A DNA stretch of 64,000 nucleotides, taken from positions 310,001 through 374,000 of the forward strand of contig NGZR01000003.1 in assembly GCA_002197995.1 (NCBI GenBank), written 5' to 3'. Made by a program: the position numbers and the translations under genes. The notes below the pieces were generated by a model. That model was not told where the DNA came from. It saw only the letters and a list, made by a program, of their open reading frames with translations, and ran no database searches. Below are positions 1-12,220 of the stretch, piece after piece (position 1 is the stretch's first letter; each line of letters starts with the position of its first letter). Source of the DNA: Gaeumannomyces sp. JS-464 (lineage: Eukaryota; Ascomycota; Sordariomycetes; Magnaporthales; Magnaporthaceae).

Positions 1-1279
1 CACGCAAAATGCCTGTTTGGGTAGTACGAACGTAGCTACTTCGTATTCACCGACACCGGCACCCACACCCCTATGGAGCCTCACATTGTAGTACGTTGTA
101 TTGATCACGGCGTCATGCGCAGCCCAGACCCTGTGTTGTGCACCACCAGCACTGTAACATACTGAGTAGAAATGAAGCCACTACCCCGGTAGGTTCCTTG
201 GTACCGACCGAGTCTCTGAAGCACAGCCCAGGCGGCCCCCCAGGAAAAGAGCCCTCCGCATGAGCCCCCGGAGCTCGCTGGTGTCTTCCAGAACTTGCCT
301 ACGAGTACTACGAGTAAGGGGAATTACGGTGCTGTAGTTTGTTTATATGGGCGCTGGTAACAAACCCGGGTCTTCGCAGGAGAAGCGCGGAGCTTGTTCT
401 CGAGGGAACTCCCACCCTCTAGACAAGATAGGTGGTAGGTATATGCCTCGGCGTTATAAAGGCGCCGCCTCTGCAGCCCCCAACCATGTAGGCATATGAA
501 TCCATGAACAAGCGTGGGAGAGGGGGCGGGAAAAACAGATGTTCTCGTGTGGATGCGTTGGTCGTCCAAACAAGAAGGTTTGGTTCCATCAATTAATTTT
601 CCGACTGGTTGGGGCCATCGCATGGTCTCTCCACTGCTATGTCCAGCACTCAAGGAGACTCGTCCACATCCAGCGAGCTGGGCGATTTTAGGCACGTCCT
701 GCAAACGCGAGCGGCTGCCGACGAAGCTGCGGAAGAAAAAATCGAGGCGGTGACCGTTAAAAAAGGTAAATGTTATAGGCTCGACTACGGGTTGGTCGCA
801 AAAAAGGGAATTTGATTCGATCAGTCCGCTATTCGGGGTCTGCTCCTAAGGTACAGCACCTAAGGAGAGGAATCTGTGCAGTATGTCGTATCGTCTTGTC
901 TGATCTGGGTCTGGCTTGATGGTACTGAGAACAGTGCTTCTGATTGCTTGCCCTAGGGGATACCTAAAAGCTAACTTAGGTTGACTAATGTAAAAGCCTC
1001 AGTCAAAGTTCTATCTAACCTGGAGGGATTTGGTCCTTCTTATAACCCTCCTTGCTTTTCAATCCTGTGTGTGCTATGTATGCTATATCCATAGCAGGCA
1101 TATCACCTGTGGTCACGTGATGTTCCCACACCTCTGCCCTTCCTTCTGCTGCGGGGTCGTTCTTGAAGAGACCCCTCTCTGGGCTGGCGGTCGTAACAAT
1201 TTACCCTAATTTCATTACGGCGAACGTTATCAATATCTATTGGTAGGATAGGTACTCCCATAGGCACGGAAATCTCCAA

Positions 1280-1800
1280 ACAGGATGAATAATAATCGTC
1301 TTAAGTTGGGAAAAGGTTTTTTATTATGCATAAAAAAGGAAAAAAATTTTCTGCTAAAAAACAAGTGGGAAAACAGGTATTTATACACGATTCAAATCAC
1401 CAAAAACCTGTTTCTTTACTTCCTTCCATATAAATCCTCTCGTTTTTGGGATCTTTTAAATCTTGTAATCCTTTAACCTTTAGCAGGCGCATGCGCATAC
1501 TGGATATAAACTAACAACATTTATGTGTTTTTAAAGTTTAACCGACGATTAACGCTTTTTTTTTTTTTTTTTTTTTACTCGTTTTATTTTTTTTCTTATG
1601 TTAAAATCTAATTTAACGGTTTGGAAATAGCTTTATTTTTTTTTTTTAAAAAAAAAAAAATCTTTTTGCTTTATTTAAAAATCTTTTTATTTTTAAACTT
1701 TTTTTTTTAGTTTTTAATTTTTTTTAATTTTTTTTTTAAATTACTAATTCCAACTGGTTTTAAATTATTTTAACTGCTAACTAAAGGCATTTAATAGCTT
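1280..1800. repeat. AT-rich low-complexity block with long poly-T/poly-A runs
   Basis: Base composition drops sharply from the GC-rich surroundings to mostly A and T. There are T runs of about 18-20 bases near 1558-1577 and mixed T/A runs at about 1637-1740. Such islands in filamentous ascomycetes are often decayed transposons after repeat-induced point mutation. No element ends, ORF or terminal repeats remain visible, so the origin is inference. Confidence 0.6.
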
Positions 1801-2090
1801 TTGCAGAAATATAAAATAAAAACTTACCTTTTTCGCGACGGGGGGTCGTGCTCTTGGGGGAGCAAAAGCGCTAAATGCACATTTCTCGTTTCGTCCAGGG
1901 ATGATGCATATGGGTTGGAACACAAGTGGCTGTATAGGGTGGGGCGCAGCAGACGGCCGTTAGACGGTAGGAGAACGCTTGCCTGGGAGCAAAGGGGAGC
2001 AGAGGCGTCCGTTTTTGAAGGCGAAAACCTCCGTTTCCAGGCGCTCTGGATCCCGATTTCTCTGAATTTCTCCAAGTACCAAAACATATA

Positions 2091-2150
2091 AAGGCCGAAC
2101 CAGTACTCAGGTGGGTGACCACTGGGGAATCCTCGGTGTTGTATGTTTTT
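2091..2150 (+). pseudogene. 5S rRNA gene fragment (3' part only)
   Basis: The stretch contains the conserved 3' part of fungal 5S rRNA: GTGGGTGACCAC, then GAATCC, then the closing GTTGTATG followed by a T run, which acts as an RNA polymerase III terminator. The 5' half, which should begin about 60 bases upstream with the ACATACGACCATA-type start, is not visible at about 2030-2090. Filamentous ascomycetes carry dispersed 5S genes and many truncated 5S copies, so this is called a truncated copy. An intact but very divergent gene is unlikely. Confidence 0.7.
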
Positions 2151-2549
2151 GCTTTTGTTTTTTTGCGACCCTTTTCATGACCCGATGTATCAGCAATCAA
2201 GTCACTCTCGGCAAAAGCACGAGGTTAGCGCTGCTACTTGGGGCTGCTCCCTGGACAACCCATCGGCCCTGGTGCCCGCTATCGTGCCGACGCAAGACAC
2301 AACGCCCCTGGCGCCAACCCCAGATTTTCTCGTTGAACTCGTCGAGTCCGTTGCTAGTGAGGCCCGTACTCGGCCCCGGGGTGCTGCTGACCAGGGCGAT
2401 GTGCCGTTGATATTGAGAGACAATACGACCTTGCGATGGAAATCGCGATACTAAACGCTCATGCGACCACACACCCAAGATTAAACGAAAACAGGAGAAA
2501 AGAAAGGGGTATCTGGTGCATGGGGACAGCTGGAGCAGGCCTCGGCGGA

Positions 2550-2921
2550 TCAGGCGAGGGCGGCGCCGAGAGCAGCCGCTGCAAGAGTGGCGGCGCCTGC
2601 AGCAGCGAGCCGTCGAAAAGCATGGTCCTCCTTGGGGCAGTTTGCGGGCTTGCCCAGCGGCCGGCTGCACTTGGTCTCGAACGTGACGGCATCCATGCTC
2701 TCGACCGCGGCCCCGTCGATCCTGACCCGGCGAGGGTTCGTGGCCGGCGTCGGGAGGGAAAAGGGTCCACGACCGCCGCACACGTGACCTCCTCCCTGGC
2801 CCCCTGAGCCGGGAGTCTGCTGGAGGACCTGTTGACGGCGAACCCGGCCGAAGCGCCCGGGCCTCCCGGGGAAGGCGCATACGTCTCGTTGGCGCGGGAA
2901 GACGGTGTGAGCGCAAGCCAT
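2550..2921 (-). CDS. Possible small secreted or GPI-anchored protein (weak)
   Basis: A 123-residue minus-strand frame ends in a Cys-containing segment (FETKCSRPLGKPANC) followed by a short hydrophobic Ala/Leu-rich tail (AAGAATLAAAALGAALA). That tail resembles the C-terminal signal of fungal GPI-anchored proteins. No N-terminal signal peptide is visible in this frame. The upstream stretch reads better as an extracellular-type sequence in a neighbouring frame, so a missed intron or an indel is possible. I do not recognise a family. It may equally be a chance GC-rich frame. Confidence 0.25.
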   Translation of the reverse strand: MACAHTVFPRQRDVCAFPGRPGRFGRVRRQQVLQQTPGSGGQGGGHVCGGRGPFSLPTPATNPRRVRIDGAAVESMDAVTFETKCSRPLGKPANCPKEDHAFRRLAAAGAATLAAAALGAALA

Positions 2922-5900
2922 GTGTGGTCAGCAGTTGGGTGGTTTTTTTCTTCTTGGAGGAATGTCCAGAGAGCCTTGGCAGGGTTTATCTAGCTGCAGG
3001 GTGATGTTGAGGACATCAAATCTTGGCATCGTAGGATTCTCTGATATCGCCTGACCCGCATACGGCCTTGACGATTAGCACGGCCCGGCTTCCATTGACT
3101 CCCCAGAACGTCTCATATTGTACAAAATCACCTCAACTCTACATACCCAGAGCAGACGTCATGGGCTCTGTAATGCCCAGCATGTAGTCGGTCGGCCAAT
3201 AGCCAGTGACCAGCTCTCATTTCGGCTCCCAGAAGCACCTATAGCTTCCTCGCCCGTCGGCATCGAGCCCGCTTCTCCATCTTGCACCGGGCCTTTTTGA
3301 AGCCACGAGTTTTGCATCATGAAGCTCCTCACCGCCATTCGACTACATGGCTTGAACTACACACAGGCCTAAGATCAGATCTTGACCTGGAGGTCCAGTC
3401 CGGCGACAGTCGCGACATTGTTGCCGGCGGAATGGCATCACCGTGGCTTAGCCAGGCAAGGATGTGGAACACGCAGCTCAACTCCAGTACGTCCAGGCTA
3501 CTCCTTTTTTTTCTTCTTCTTCTTCTTTTTCTTTTGTTGGTTAGTTGTGCGTGTAAAACGAATAGTAGCAGCAGCCCGCCTTGTGATTGTATAGGCACCT
3601 ATCCTATAGTGGTGATAGGACCAGATCTGAACCACAAGCTGGACTGTCTAAACCAAAGGAGCTCACTCCAAATCGCTTATGCTCGGATTCGCGACTTGGT
3701 AATCTAACCCTCACCAGGAGAACCACGCCACTTTGCAACAATCTACACATTTATAGGTACTCGAGATGGAACCACCACGCCTTGCATTTCGCAATCACAG
3801 CCCGCAAACTTGTGCGGCAAATACCCCACAAGCTCCAACCGTTCCACACCTGAAAAAAAGCACCCACCTACTCGGCCGACGGGAGAAGATCGTTACATGC
3901 AAAGCAAGGCACCATGGCCTAGGTATCCATCTACCAATTCCCCACCGGCGGGCGGCTCCTATGCAGGTAACGTTAAAGTAACACCTACATAGACCTCAAG
4001 AGGTCCCCAAAGGCCAACGTCTTGCCAAGGCCGCAGGTGAGATGACCATCTAGGCACCAACATTACCTGCCGCGCCGAAATTGCAAGCTCGGGGTCCACC
4101 CAAATTCTTTCCTGCCTCTCCAACACGAGGGTGTATAGGTAGCCATCACCCGTCACACCCCACCCAAAACCCCCTCTTGTCTCCGTCACCGCCTTTGGGC
4201 CGCCCACCGCCATGCTGACGAGCCTAAATATTAACCGTCTGAGGTGAGAAGTCGGCCCGGCTGGTACATGGCCGACACCGACAACACAAAGCAGCAAAAT
4301 CGCTTACGGAAGCAATAAGAGGGAAAGATTGACAGGCACATTTAGCAATTGGCGGGGTGCAGCCTGGTTGGTGGTGTGGCTGGGGTGACAGCGCACACGC
4401 ACAACGGCGCAAGCCCTGCATATCCTTGCCCTCCTATTCCAAGATCTCTCCTCTCCTCGTCCTGGCACCTGACGCATGATGACGGCGCATTATATTGCCT
4501 GCAGCTATCACCGTCCCCCCTCTCTGCCCAGTTAGGTCTAGGGCAAGGCGGAGAGCCCTTGTCGGAGGCATAGGGCTGAAGCTGAGGAAAGAGGGCTGTG
4601 TGGTACTCCCGATTGGACACTGGAAGGGAGAAGAAGGCGAAGGGTGGATGGACGGGAGTGCCGACCCCCTGGGTCTGGGGAAGCTATGACGGAATCCAAG
4701 GTTCCGTTGGTGGCGCAAGCTCTCAGGGGATGCCGAACGAGAGTATCCGCCGAACGGCCGCTAGACACTCCATGCCTAGTCTAGCTAGTTAAAGCAGTGG
4801 AAGCAGCGTATCAGAGGTCTCGAACATGCCTCGCACCAAGCTGATAGGCTGGCCAAAGGTGTACTTGGACTCTGGTGACGCTTGACTAGCTCCCCTGACC
4901 AAACAGTCGGTACTGGACCCCTGGGAAGGACAATGTTCTCCCCGGCCGCACGTGGGGAACATTGCTGACCATTTGATGTTCGTCCAAAGAGGTTGGAAGG
5001 GAACGGGTTGCCTGACCCGTGAAGACGCTGCCGGCACCCTAGGTTCCATTGTTGTTGCTGGGCGGTTGCTTGCCGCTACCCACACTTGAGACGAGCCTGT
5101 GGAGGAAAAAAAAAAAAAAACATCGGCGGCTACTTCGTGATAGGCCAGAATACATCAGCAGTTGACACGTAGGACCGCCTATGGGAGCGCGAGTGTGGCT
5201 CGATCGCCAACGCCGGGTCCTAAACCTGAAGAGGCAACCGAACCACATCACCGGGCCCTCTCTTGGCGGCCCGCAGACGAGAAGCAGAACGCTGGCTGCC
5301 CGGTGGTGGCTGCGGCGGGCTCGTGTGACGCGATGGGGGAGGCAAAGGAAGGTGGGGTCTGGGCAGATGTCATGGAAGAGGACGAGGAGGGGCAAGTGGG
5401 CAGAGGCAACACCGGCGACAGGAGACATACCGCCTCTTGCTTGACCCTGTGGCGCAGTCGGGCCTCTGAGCGCCTACGCAAGGGCCAAGCCAGTCAGACA
5501 GGAAGCAGTCAGACGGGAGCGGAGGCTGAGCACGGTCAAGCACAGCGAGAACGGCGACGGATGCGTCCGGCTGCGTTCGCCTCGGCTGCGGGGAGGACGA
5601 AACGGGCTAGTGGCCTGGACCCAGACGAGCTGGGGCGGGCGGGGCCAGGCTGCATGGGGATGCCGTCAAGTCTGGGTCGAATGGAACGTCGTCGTCGTCC
5701 ATCTTTCAGAGACGCGGGTGAGGGCATATGCGATGTGACTTTGGGAGCGAACCCTTGTCGCAACGACAGGGCGGAAAGGCCTTGAGGCTAAAATCAAGAT
5801 CCAGCCATGCTGGTCAGCAAGGCGGCCAGCCAGCCAGAGGGCTTGTCGACAGTGAAATGTGGGACCTAATGGCACCGTCTCGAAGAGTCGGTGTCGGAGG

Positions 5901-8900
5901 TTTTTTTTTTTCTCTCTCTCTCTCATGGTGGTGGGTGGCCCGAGATCTCGAGTCTTGTCGAGATGACATGCCATCGACGAGGCTGTGCTTATGGTAGCAA
6001 GGGAGAAGGTATGCGTGGGTCGGCCACGCCTCGATTGGCTGTTGCCAATGCTGAGTGTGGGGGAAGAAACGAAGGAGAGAGTTGATGCACGCATCATGTA
6101 GGTGTGCCATCCATTCATCGAAGCGAAAGCCGACGTCGCAGTGGAAAAGGGCCTTTTTTTGTTGTTGTTTTGCTAAAACCTGCCCGAAACAACGCTTCGC
6201 AACTTTGCAAAGGCCAGCCCCAGTCCCAGTTAGGAGACCGAGAGCAGCAAGGCAGACGACGGGAAGGAGGGAAAGGAGTAGCATTTGGCTCTTCTTTTCA
6301 GAGAAAGCGCAGCCGCAGCTGGGAGGTAGAGCAGCTAGGATGGAGCGGCAGCAGGACCCCGGGAAAGGCGAACGTTTTTTATTTCGTGTCTTCGCTTCTT
6401 GCTCGTCTCTTTTTTCCTTCGCATGTCGTAGATTGGACGAGGCGTCGCTAGGGCTTCTCCCTGCAGACGGGTAGTGTTCCGGGCCTGTTAGTTTTCGTCC
6501 CGGAGGTTTTGTCTGCGGAGACGTGTTTCCCTCGCCGCCGTCGCGAAGGCAAAATGCAGGAGACGAAGCCAGAAACGAAGGCCGGAGCTCGCGTGGCTCG
6601 CCAGGCTAAAGTGTTCGCGACGACGGGCTGTCGTTGGAATCGTTGGAAAGAAAGTGGGCATGTGGGGCGCCCTCGAATGCGTTGTTTGTTTCGCGGTGGT
6701 CTCTGCAGGCTTAACACGTGTGTCCGCGCTAGCCCGCAACTGGCCTAGCGGCTGCCACCTGCTGAGGCTGCGGTGGTTGTGATTGGCTCGGGCCGCAGGA
6801 CGGACCCCTGCCTCCAGCTCTCGCGCACGCCGACGTCTTTCCTACTTGGGAGCTCGTGCATCGGCAGAAATGTCCAGCTTCACGGAGGAGGGGAGCTTCT
6901 TGAACGTTTTTTGTTTGCAGCCAAGGTTGTGCCACGTTTGAGAGGGCAGCCCCTGAGACTGGAGTGTCTGGCACGATTTGCAAGATTTCCGCCTGGGTCT
7001 CTGGTCTGGGCCTGACGCTTGGACATGGCGTGCGGGTTTTTGAGCTGGACAGGGTTGCGTGGGAGCAAGGGAGGTTGACGCCCTACGGATACCTGTCCAC
7101 GCTGTCGTGCCCTGTGTGCTCGTCTTCCCAGACATGCAGACGCCGTGGCTGTCGTGGCCGCGCGGAGTGTGGTCCAGCCTCACGCTCCGAGCCCTGGCCA
7201 CGAGGTCGGTCTGGCGTGTGCACTCTCTGGCTTGCATGGGAGGAGGGTAAGAAGACCCGACCCGACCGATAGATAACACGAGTCGGCCACGCCTAAAAAA
7301 CTGCGTGCTTGGGTAGTTTGACCCCTAGTTCAAACCGCCGCTGACTACGATGGCCCTCATTTTGGAGCGGGAAAATGCTGTCCAGTCATGTCTTTGTCAG
7401 AGGCAGTCTCACCAGCACCCGAGATGAGGTGGGCCCGGACAGACGCGGGGGCAAGAAGGGTCACCGCTGGAGACAAGAAGGAAGAAAAAAGAAGATGGAA
7501 ATAAAACCTAGACAAATAACCAGTGCCCACGGAACGGTCCACATCGAGATGGCCCATCGGCTGGGTTCGCGTGGGCTTTGGCCACAGAATGAACATGACA
7601 CGATAGCTGCCGCCCCTCTGAGGCATCCATCCCACTTTGCTGCCCTGTAAACGGCCAGGCGCTGGATGTGAGTTCCGTGGATCTGGAAGAGAGGCAAGGT
7701 GAGAGATTGGCGACCGCAATGGCGCACAGGCGATGTCTTATCAGGGAGTCACCTCCGCGTTCGGTCGCTGCTGCCCGTGTCAGCTCTTCCCAAAAGGGAG
7801 AGTGTCGAGGACGCCATCTCGTCCAGCCAAAAGCTGGCCCATGCCCTCTTCCTTGGCAGCTTTTTCAGCCTTGCGACAAGAAGGCAGAGTCTCCGAACGA
7901 AGCACATATCGCAGCTAGACTCATCCATGCAAAGACCCTCTTCCCCTGCAGGCTCGAGGGCTGCAGGTGTGGGATGTGGCCTTGATGCTGCAAGCTGCAG
8001 TGGACCGGATTGTGGTGCTAGTGGTGGTCACAATGACCCTTCGTATTGTCGGTATTGACGCGGTGTCCACGAACCGTCGTATACCGTAGGCACGCAGCAA
8101 ATAGAGGAAGGAGGTCAACCCAATATCACGGATGGAGGTATGGGATATCGTCGCGACATGGCCAAAAGATGGTGTGCACATCGTGCCTTGGGGATTGCAT
8201 CTGGCACTGTTGAACGGCACACGCAAAAGGTACGGAAGCACGGTGCAACTTCTGGGGCTGATCTCGGATAGGGGTGGTAGTCGCGGTCCCGAGTCTGGAT
8301 CGTCGATCATGGCGAATGTTTACCGCCCATGTTGGCGACTCGGCCCTCATGACGGATTCAAAGGGAAGGAAGGGTATGAACTTTGTTCTCCGGACCTAAA
8401 GTCCGAGATGAACACACCAGCGAACCGGCCGTAAGGTCAACCGGCCCAGGGTGGCCGAGGCTGGGTTTACCCAGAAGAAGCAGCGCGTAAAAAAAAGATT
8501 GGGGGTCTTGTTCTGTTTTTTGCCTCTAGTGCAATCGAGCCAGTTCGAAACCGAACTACCAGACAGCGCGCGCTCAAGGGGTTGGTTGCAGCAGCGGTAC
8601 GTACCTTTGGGCGAGAGGTGGCGCTGTCGTGCTTTTGGAGGCGAGGCCAGATATGCATCCAGCCATCATCTGTGCTTCCTTTTTCCTGTCGATGGCCTTG
8701 TTTCCAAGGAAAAATTGGAAATTGGCGAGGGACTGCGGCCATGCCTGCAGCGTGCAGTCGAGGGAGGGAGGTCTCCAGAGGCTGTCCTGACCGCTTCCAA
8801 GTGCCGTCATCTGTGGCCTGCCGTTGACGGCGCGTCGACTCCAAGCCCCAGCCGCCGGCGGCACCGGTGATCGCTAAGAGCAGTTGGGCGGTTCACGCTC

Positions 8901-9735
8901 CGTTTTCTGGTTGCATCAGCCCTTTTTGGGTGGCTCGTTGCGTGGGAGCGTGGTGCATGCTGGGTAGCGGGCGTCAAGTGTGGCCCGCGTTCTGCGCCGC
9001 ACGCGGTTCAATCGGTGCGGGTCAATCGCTTGGATCCCCCAATGTGGGTGGGCCCGTTGGTGGAGAGCGACTCCAGTCGGTCGGCGGTCACTGCCAGACT
9101 CGGCGGGCAGCAGCAGCAGTAGCAGCAGGAGCAGCAGGAGACGCACCTGCCCTGCCCGCATGTCAGCAAAGCGAAAAAGCGGGCATGGATGGCGGACCTG
9201 AGGGGACTCGACGGATACAGCTCCAGCTCCAAGACCCGGTCGCCGTGCTCGCTTGTCGTCCCACGCCATCGGTCCGTTAGCTCGAGCGAACCTCGAGGAG
9301 AAAAAAAAAAGAAAATAAGCTGCACTCCTACACACACGCCCCTACCACCACCGCCTCCCCGTCCCGAACCAAATATCGCTTTTGGCGGCGTCAACCCAGG
9401 CCTCTCCTGACCTAGCTATCCTCGTGGATCCTCGTGGCCTTTTTTTTGCATGGCGTCCGCTCGCCGCCTTGCTTGCATATAAAGCCCCCGGAGCTTCCCA
9501 GCCTGTGTCGATCGCTCGGGTTGGCCCTACCCCACCTTCGCGCCTCCTCAAATCCATTGCCCTCCCCCCGCCTGCGTCCCCGCCTGTCTCCGTCCCCGAG
9601 AGCTCCAGCTCCAGCAGCCCAGCTGAAGACGACGCCAAGGCAACCGAACACCTAGCCGGCGACGACCTTTATCTTTCCCGGCCCGCCTACCTGCTCGACT
9701 CACACAGCCCACGACGTCGTGTCGGTTCGCCGGCC
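2922..9735. other. About 6.8 kb without a supportable gene
   Basis: Both strands show only short, mutually overlapping frames (the longest about 207 residues at 5162-5785) whose translations are Arg/Ser/Gly-rich with no domain, repeat or splice pattern. There are short CT/TTC runs (about 3508-3535, 5900-5925) and A or T homopolymers. The 3' end serves as 5' region for the metacaspase gene; its CT-rich stretch around 9500-9700 is typical of fungal promoters and 5' UTRs. A non-coding transcript cannot be excluded. Confidence 0.5.
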
Positions 9736-12220
9736 ATGTCTGCATACCCAGGCCAGGGCTACAATGGAGGCTACTCGGCCCCACCTCCGGGCCAGTACTC
9801 TCCGCAAAACTACCATTATCCGTATGAAGACCCGCCTGCTTGCCGGTGTTGACGCCCGCTCCCGCTGCTGCCGCCGTCGGTGTGTGTGGCGGTGGCGGGA
9901 GCGCCGCGCCATGACGCTGCCCGTTTCACCGCAAACCTTGGGCCCTGCAGTGGCTGACCAGCGTTGCTTCCCCAAAACCCTGCAGCACCCAGCAATCGTA
10001 CAACGGCTACCCGCCGCAAGGCCAACCTTCCCGAGCTTTGCCTACCAGCAACAGCCCACATCCCAGAGCTACAGCGGCTACCCCCAGGTACGTCTTCCGG
10101 CCAGCAGAACCCAGCAGGGTCGCCCCTGGACAGCAATGTGCCAGCGAAAGCGGGGATCGACACCAAACAGGGAAGCTAATCGTGTCGCGCCTGATTCGCA
10201 GTCGCAACAACAGTATGGATACAACCAGCAACAGCAGCAACAGCAGCAACAGCAGCAACAGCAGCAGCAGCAACAGCAGCAGCAATCGTCACATTATGGG
10301 AGGCCTGGTAAGTCGCTCACCCGTCGTCCCGCGTCCCCATCGTCGCCTGCCCGCGCCCCGGACGCTCACGCCCAAGAGCACCAACCGAGAACGACCAAAA
10401 CTAAGACCGCATGGAAATCTAGACATGCCGAACGCCGGCCCCAACGTCTACAACATGAACAACAGCAGCGGCCCGGCACCCCCGCCCTCGGCGCCCCTGC
10501 CCTTCCCCGACGCCCCCCAGTCCTACCAGTACCAATACTCGCAGTGCACCGGCAAGAGGAAAGCCCTCCTGATCGGCATAAACTACTTTAGCCAGCGCGG
10601 CCAGCTGCGCGGTTGCATCAATGACGTCCGCAACATGTCGGCATACCTGGTCGAGCACTACGCCTACAAACGCGAGGACATGGTCATCCTGACCGACGAC
10701 CAGCAGAACCCATGAGCCAGCCCACCAAGCAGAACATCCTGCGCGCCATGCACTGGCTCGTCAAGGACGCCAAGCCAAACGATTCGCTCTTTTTCCACTA
10801 CTCTGGTGCGTTCGGCCTCCCTCGTCGCAACCGCCTAAAAAACAAGCGCTGACACGCTCCTCCGCTCCACAGGTCACGGAGGCCAGACCAAAGATCTCGA
10901 CGGCGACGAGCCCGACGGATACGACGAGGTCATCTACCCAGTCGATTTCAGGCAGGTGGTCGGCCACATCACGGACGATGAAATGCACAGAATCATGGTG
11001 ATGCCGCTGCAGGCTGGCGTGCGGCTCACGGCCATCTTCGACTCCTGCCACTCGGGCACTGCCCTCGACCTGCCTTACATCTACTCGACCCAGGGCATCC
11101 TCAAGGAGCCCAACCTGGCCAGGGAGGCCGGTCAGGGCCTGCTGGGCGTGCTGACGTCGTACGGCCGTGGTGACATGAATGGTGTTGCCAGCAACATTAT
11201 GGGTTTCTTCAAAAAGGCCACTAATGGCGAGGATGCCCACAATCGCTCTTTGGCCACAAAGACCTCTCCCGCCGATGTCATCATGATCTCGGGGAGCAAG
11301 GACGACCAGACATCGTTCGTATACCCACATTTCCCCCCTTACCCTTATTTCACACTTACCTGCCCTTCTTGAACCATTATACCCATTGTCACTCCCGTGT
11401 GGTTTTCTTCTTTTCTTCGAGCGTAACGATCATGTGGAGCTTTCTTTCTTTCTGTCTCTTACTTTGGGGCCCTCGGGCGTTGGTACGCATATGCATAGCA
11501 TGGAGTTGGAGGTGACTTGAAGACGTCAACTGGCAACGGACGCGCAACTAGGTAACAAAAAAAGGGGTTGGCATTTATCATATGTATATAGGAAACGGGT
11601 CGGGCACACATTGGTGGTAGTACTGGCTACTACGCGTGTGCCCGTCCCCTATTTTTTTTTTTTTTTTTTGAGCGCTCCAGACCAAGATCCAGCCTGTTTT
11701 ACGGCTGGGATTTTGTGTCTGGGGCGACGGGTCACGTTGGATGGGTTATGCCAAGGGCTGCTGGCTGACGATGAGAGCGCACTCTTTTCTCGCATTTCCT
11801 TCACTTTCCTTCAGCACACCCCTCATAATCGTCTCGAGCACATGACTGACAACAACCGCACCTTTTCTCAACAGAGCCGACGCAAACATTGCCTCACAGT
11901 ACACGGGGGCAATGTCCTGGGCCTTCATCACGGCGCTCAAGAAGAACCCTCAACAGAGCTACGTCCAGCTGCTGAACAACATCCGCGACGAGCTGGCGAC
12001 GCGCTACACCCAGAAACCGCAGCTCTCGTGTAGCCACCCCCTGAGTAAGACCGTCCGCGGCCCCTGTTCCCTTGAAAGCTCCCATTCTATGGTGCCTGGC
12101 TGGCGACGTCTCCTTGAGGCGGCGCCGACCTAGGCACCAAAAACAAAACAGGACATCCTTGGGCTAACCGGGGCTGCTCGCTTCTGGCACGCAGACACGA
12201 ACCTCCTTTTCATCTTGTAA
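9736..12220 (+). CDS. Metacaspase (type I, peptidase C14) with polyQ prodomain
   Basis: This is a type I metacaspase, a caspase-fold cysteine protease cleaving after Arg/Lys and linked to stress, ageing and protein quality control. The ATG at 9736 opens a Pro/Gln/Tyr/Gly-rich prodomain with a long polyQ tract (about 10224-10286). The catalytic domain follows, from [12 protein letters not shown] onward, with the His in YSGHGGQ (about 10870) and Cys in DSCHSG (about 11045). It closes with [11 protein letters not shown] and a final exon ending TNLLFIL. Introns I can place: 9822 to about 9993, 10090-10199, about 10309-10423, about 10806-10872, a long one 11318-11874, and about 12043-12194. Two single-base shifts are needed, near 10035 and 10709, in otherwise conserved sequence. 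They look like consensus errors rather than decay, because both catalytic residues and the C-terminus persist. Confidence 0.93.
10224..10286 (+). repeat. CAG/CAA microsatellite encoding polyglutamine
   Basis: A nearly uninterrupted run of CAG and CAA codons gives more than 20 glutamines in the metacaspase prodomain. Mixed CAG/CAA usage would reduce slippage compared with a pure CAG array. Q/N-rich prodomains are usual for fungal type I metacaspases and are thought to mediate aggregation. Confidence 0.9.

Larger units (their letters stand above)
1..2549. other. Gene-poor region, no supported CDS
   Basis: Only short overlapping frames are present, with no recognisable domain or splice-supported coding exon. 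It contains the AT-rich block at about 1280-1800 and the 5S rRNA fragment at about 2091-2150, both listed separately. The rest looks like unconstrained intergenic sequence. Confidence 0.6.

Noticed and set aside
5162..5785. 207-residue plus frame in the gene-poor left region
   Set aside because: Arg/Gly/Ala-rich with no motif, overlapped by equal frames on both strands; not distinguishable from chance.
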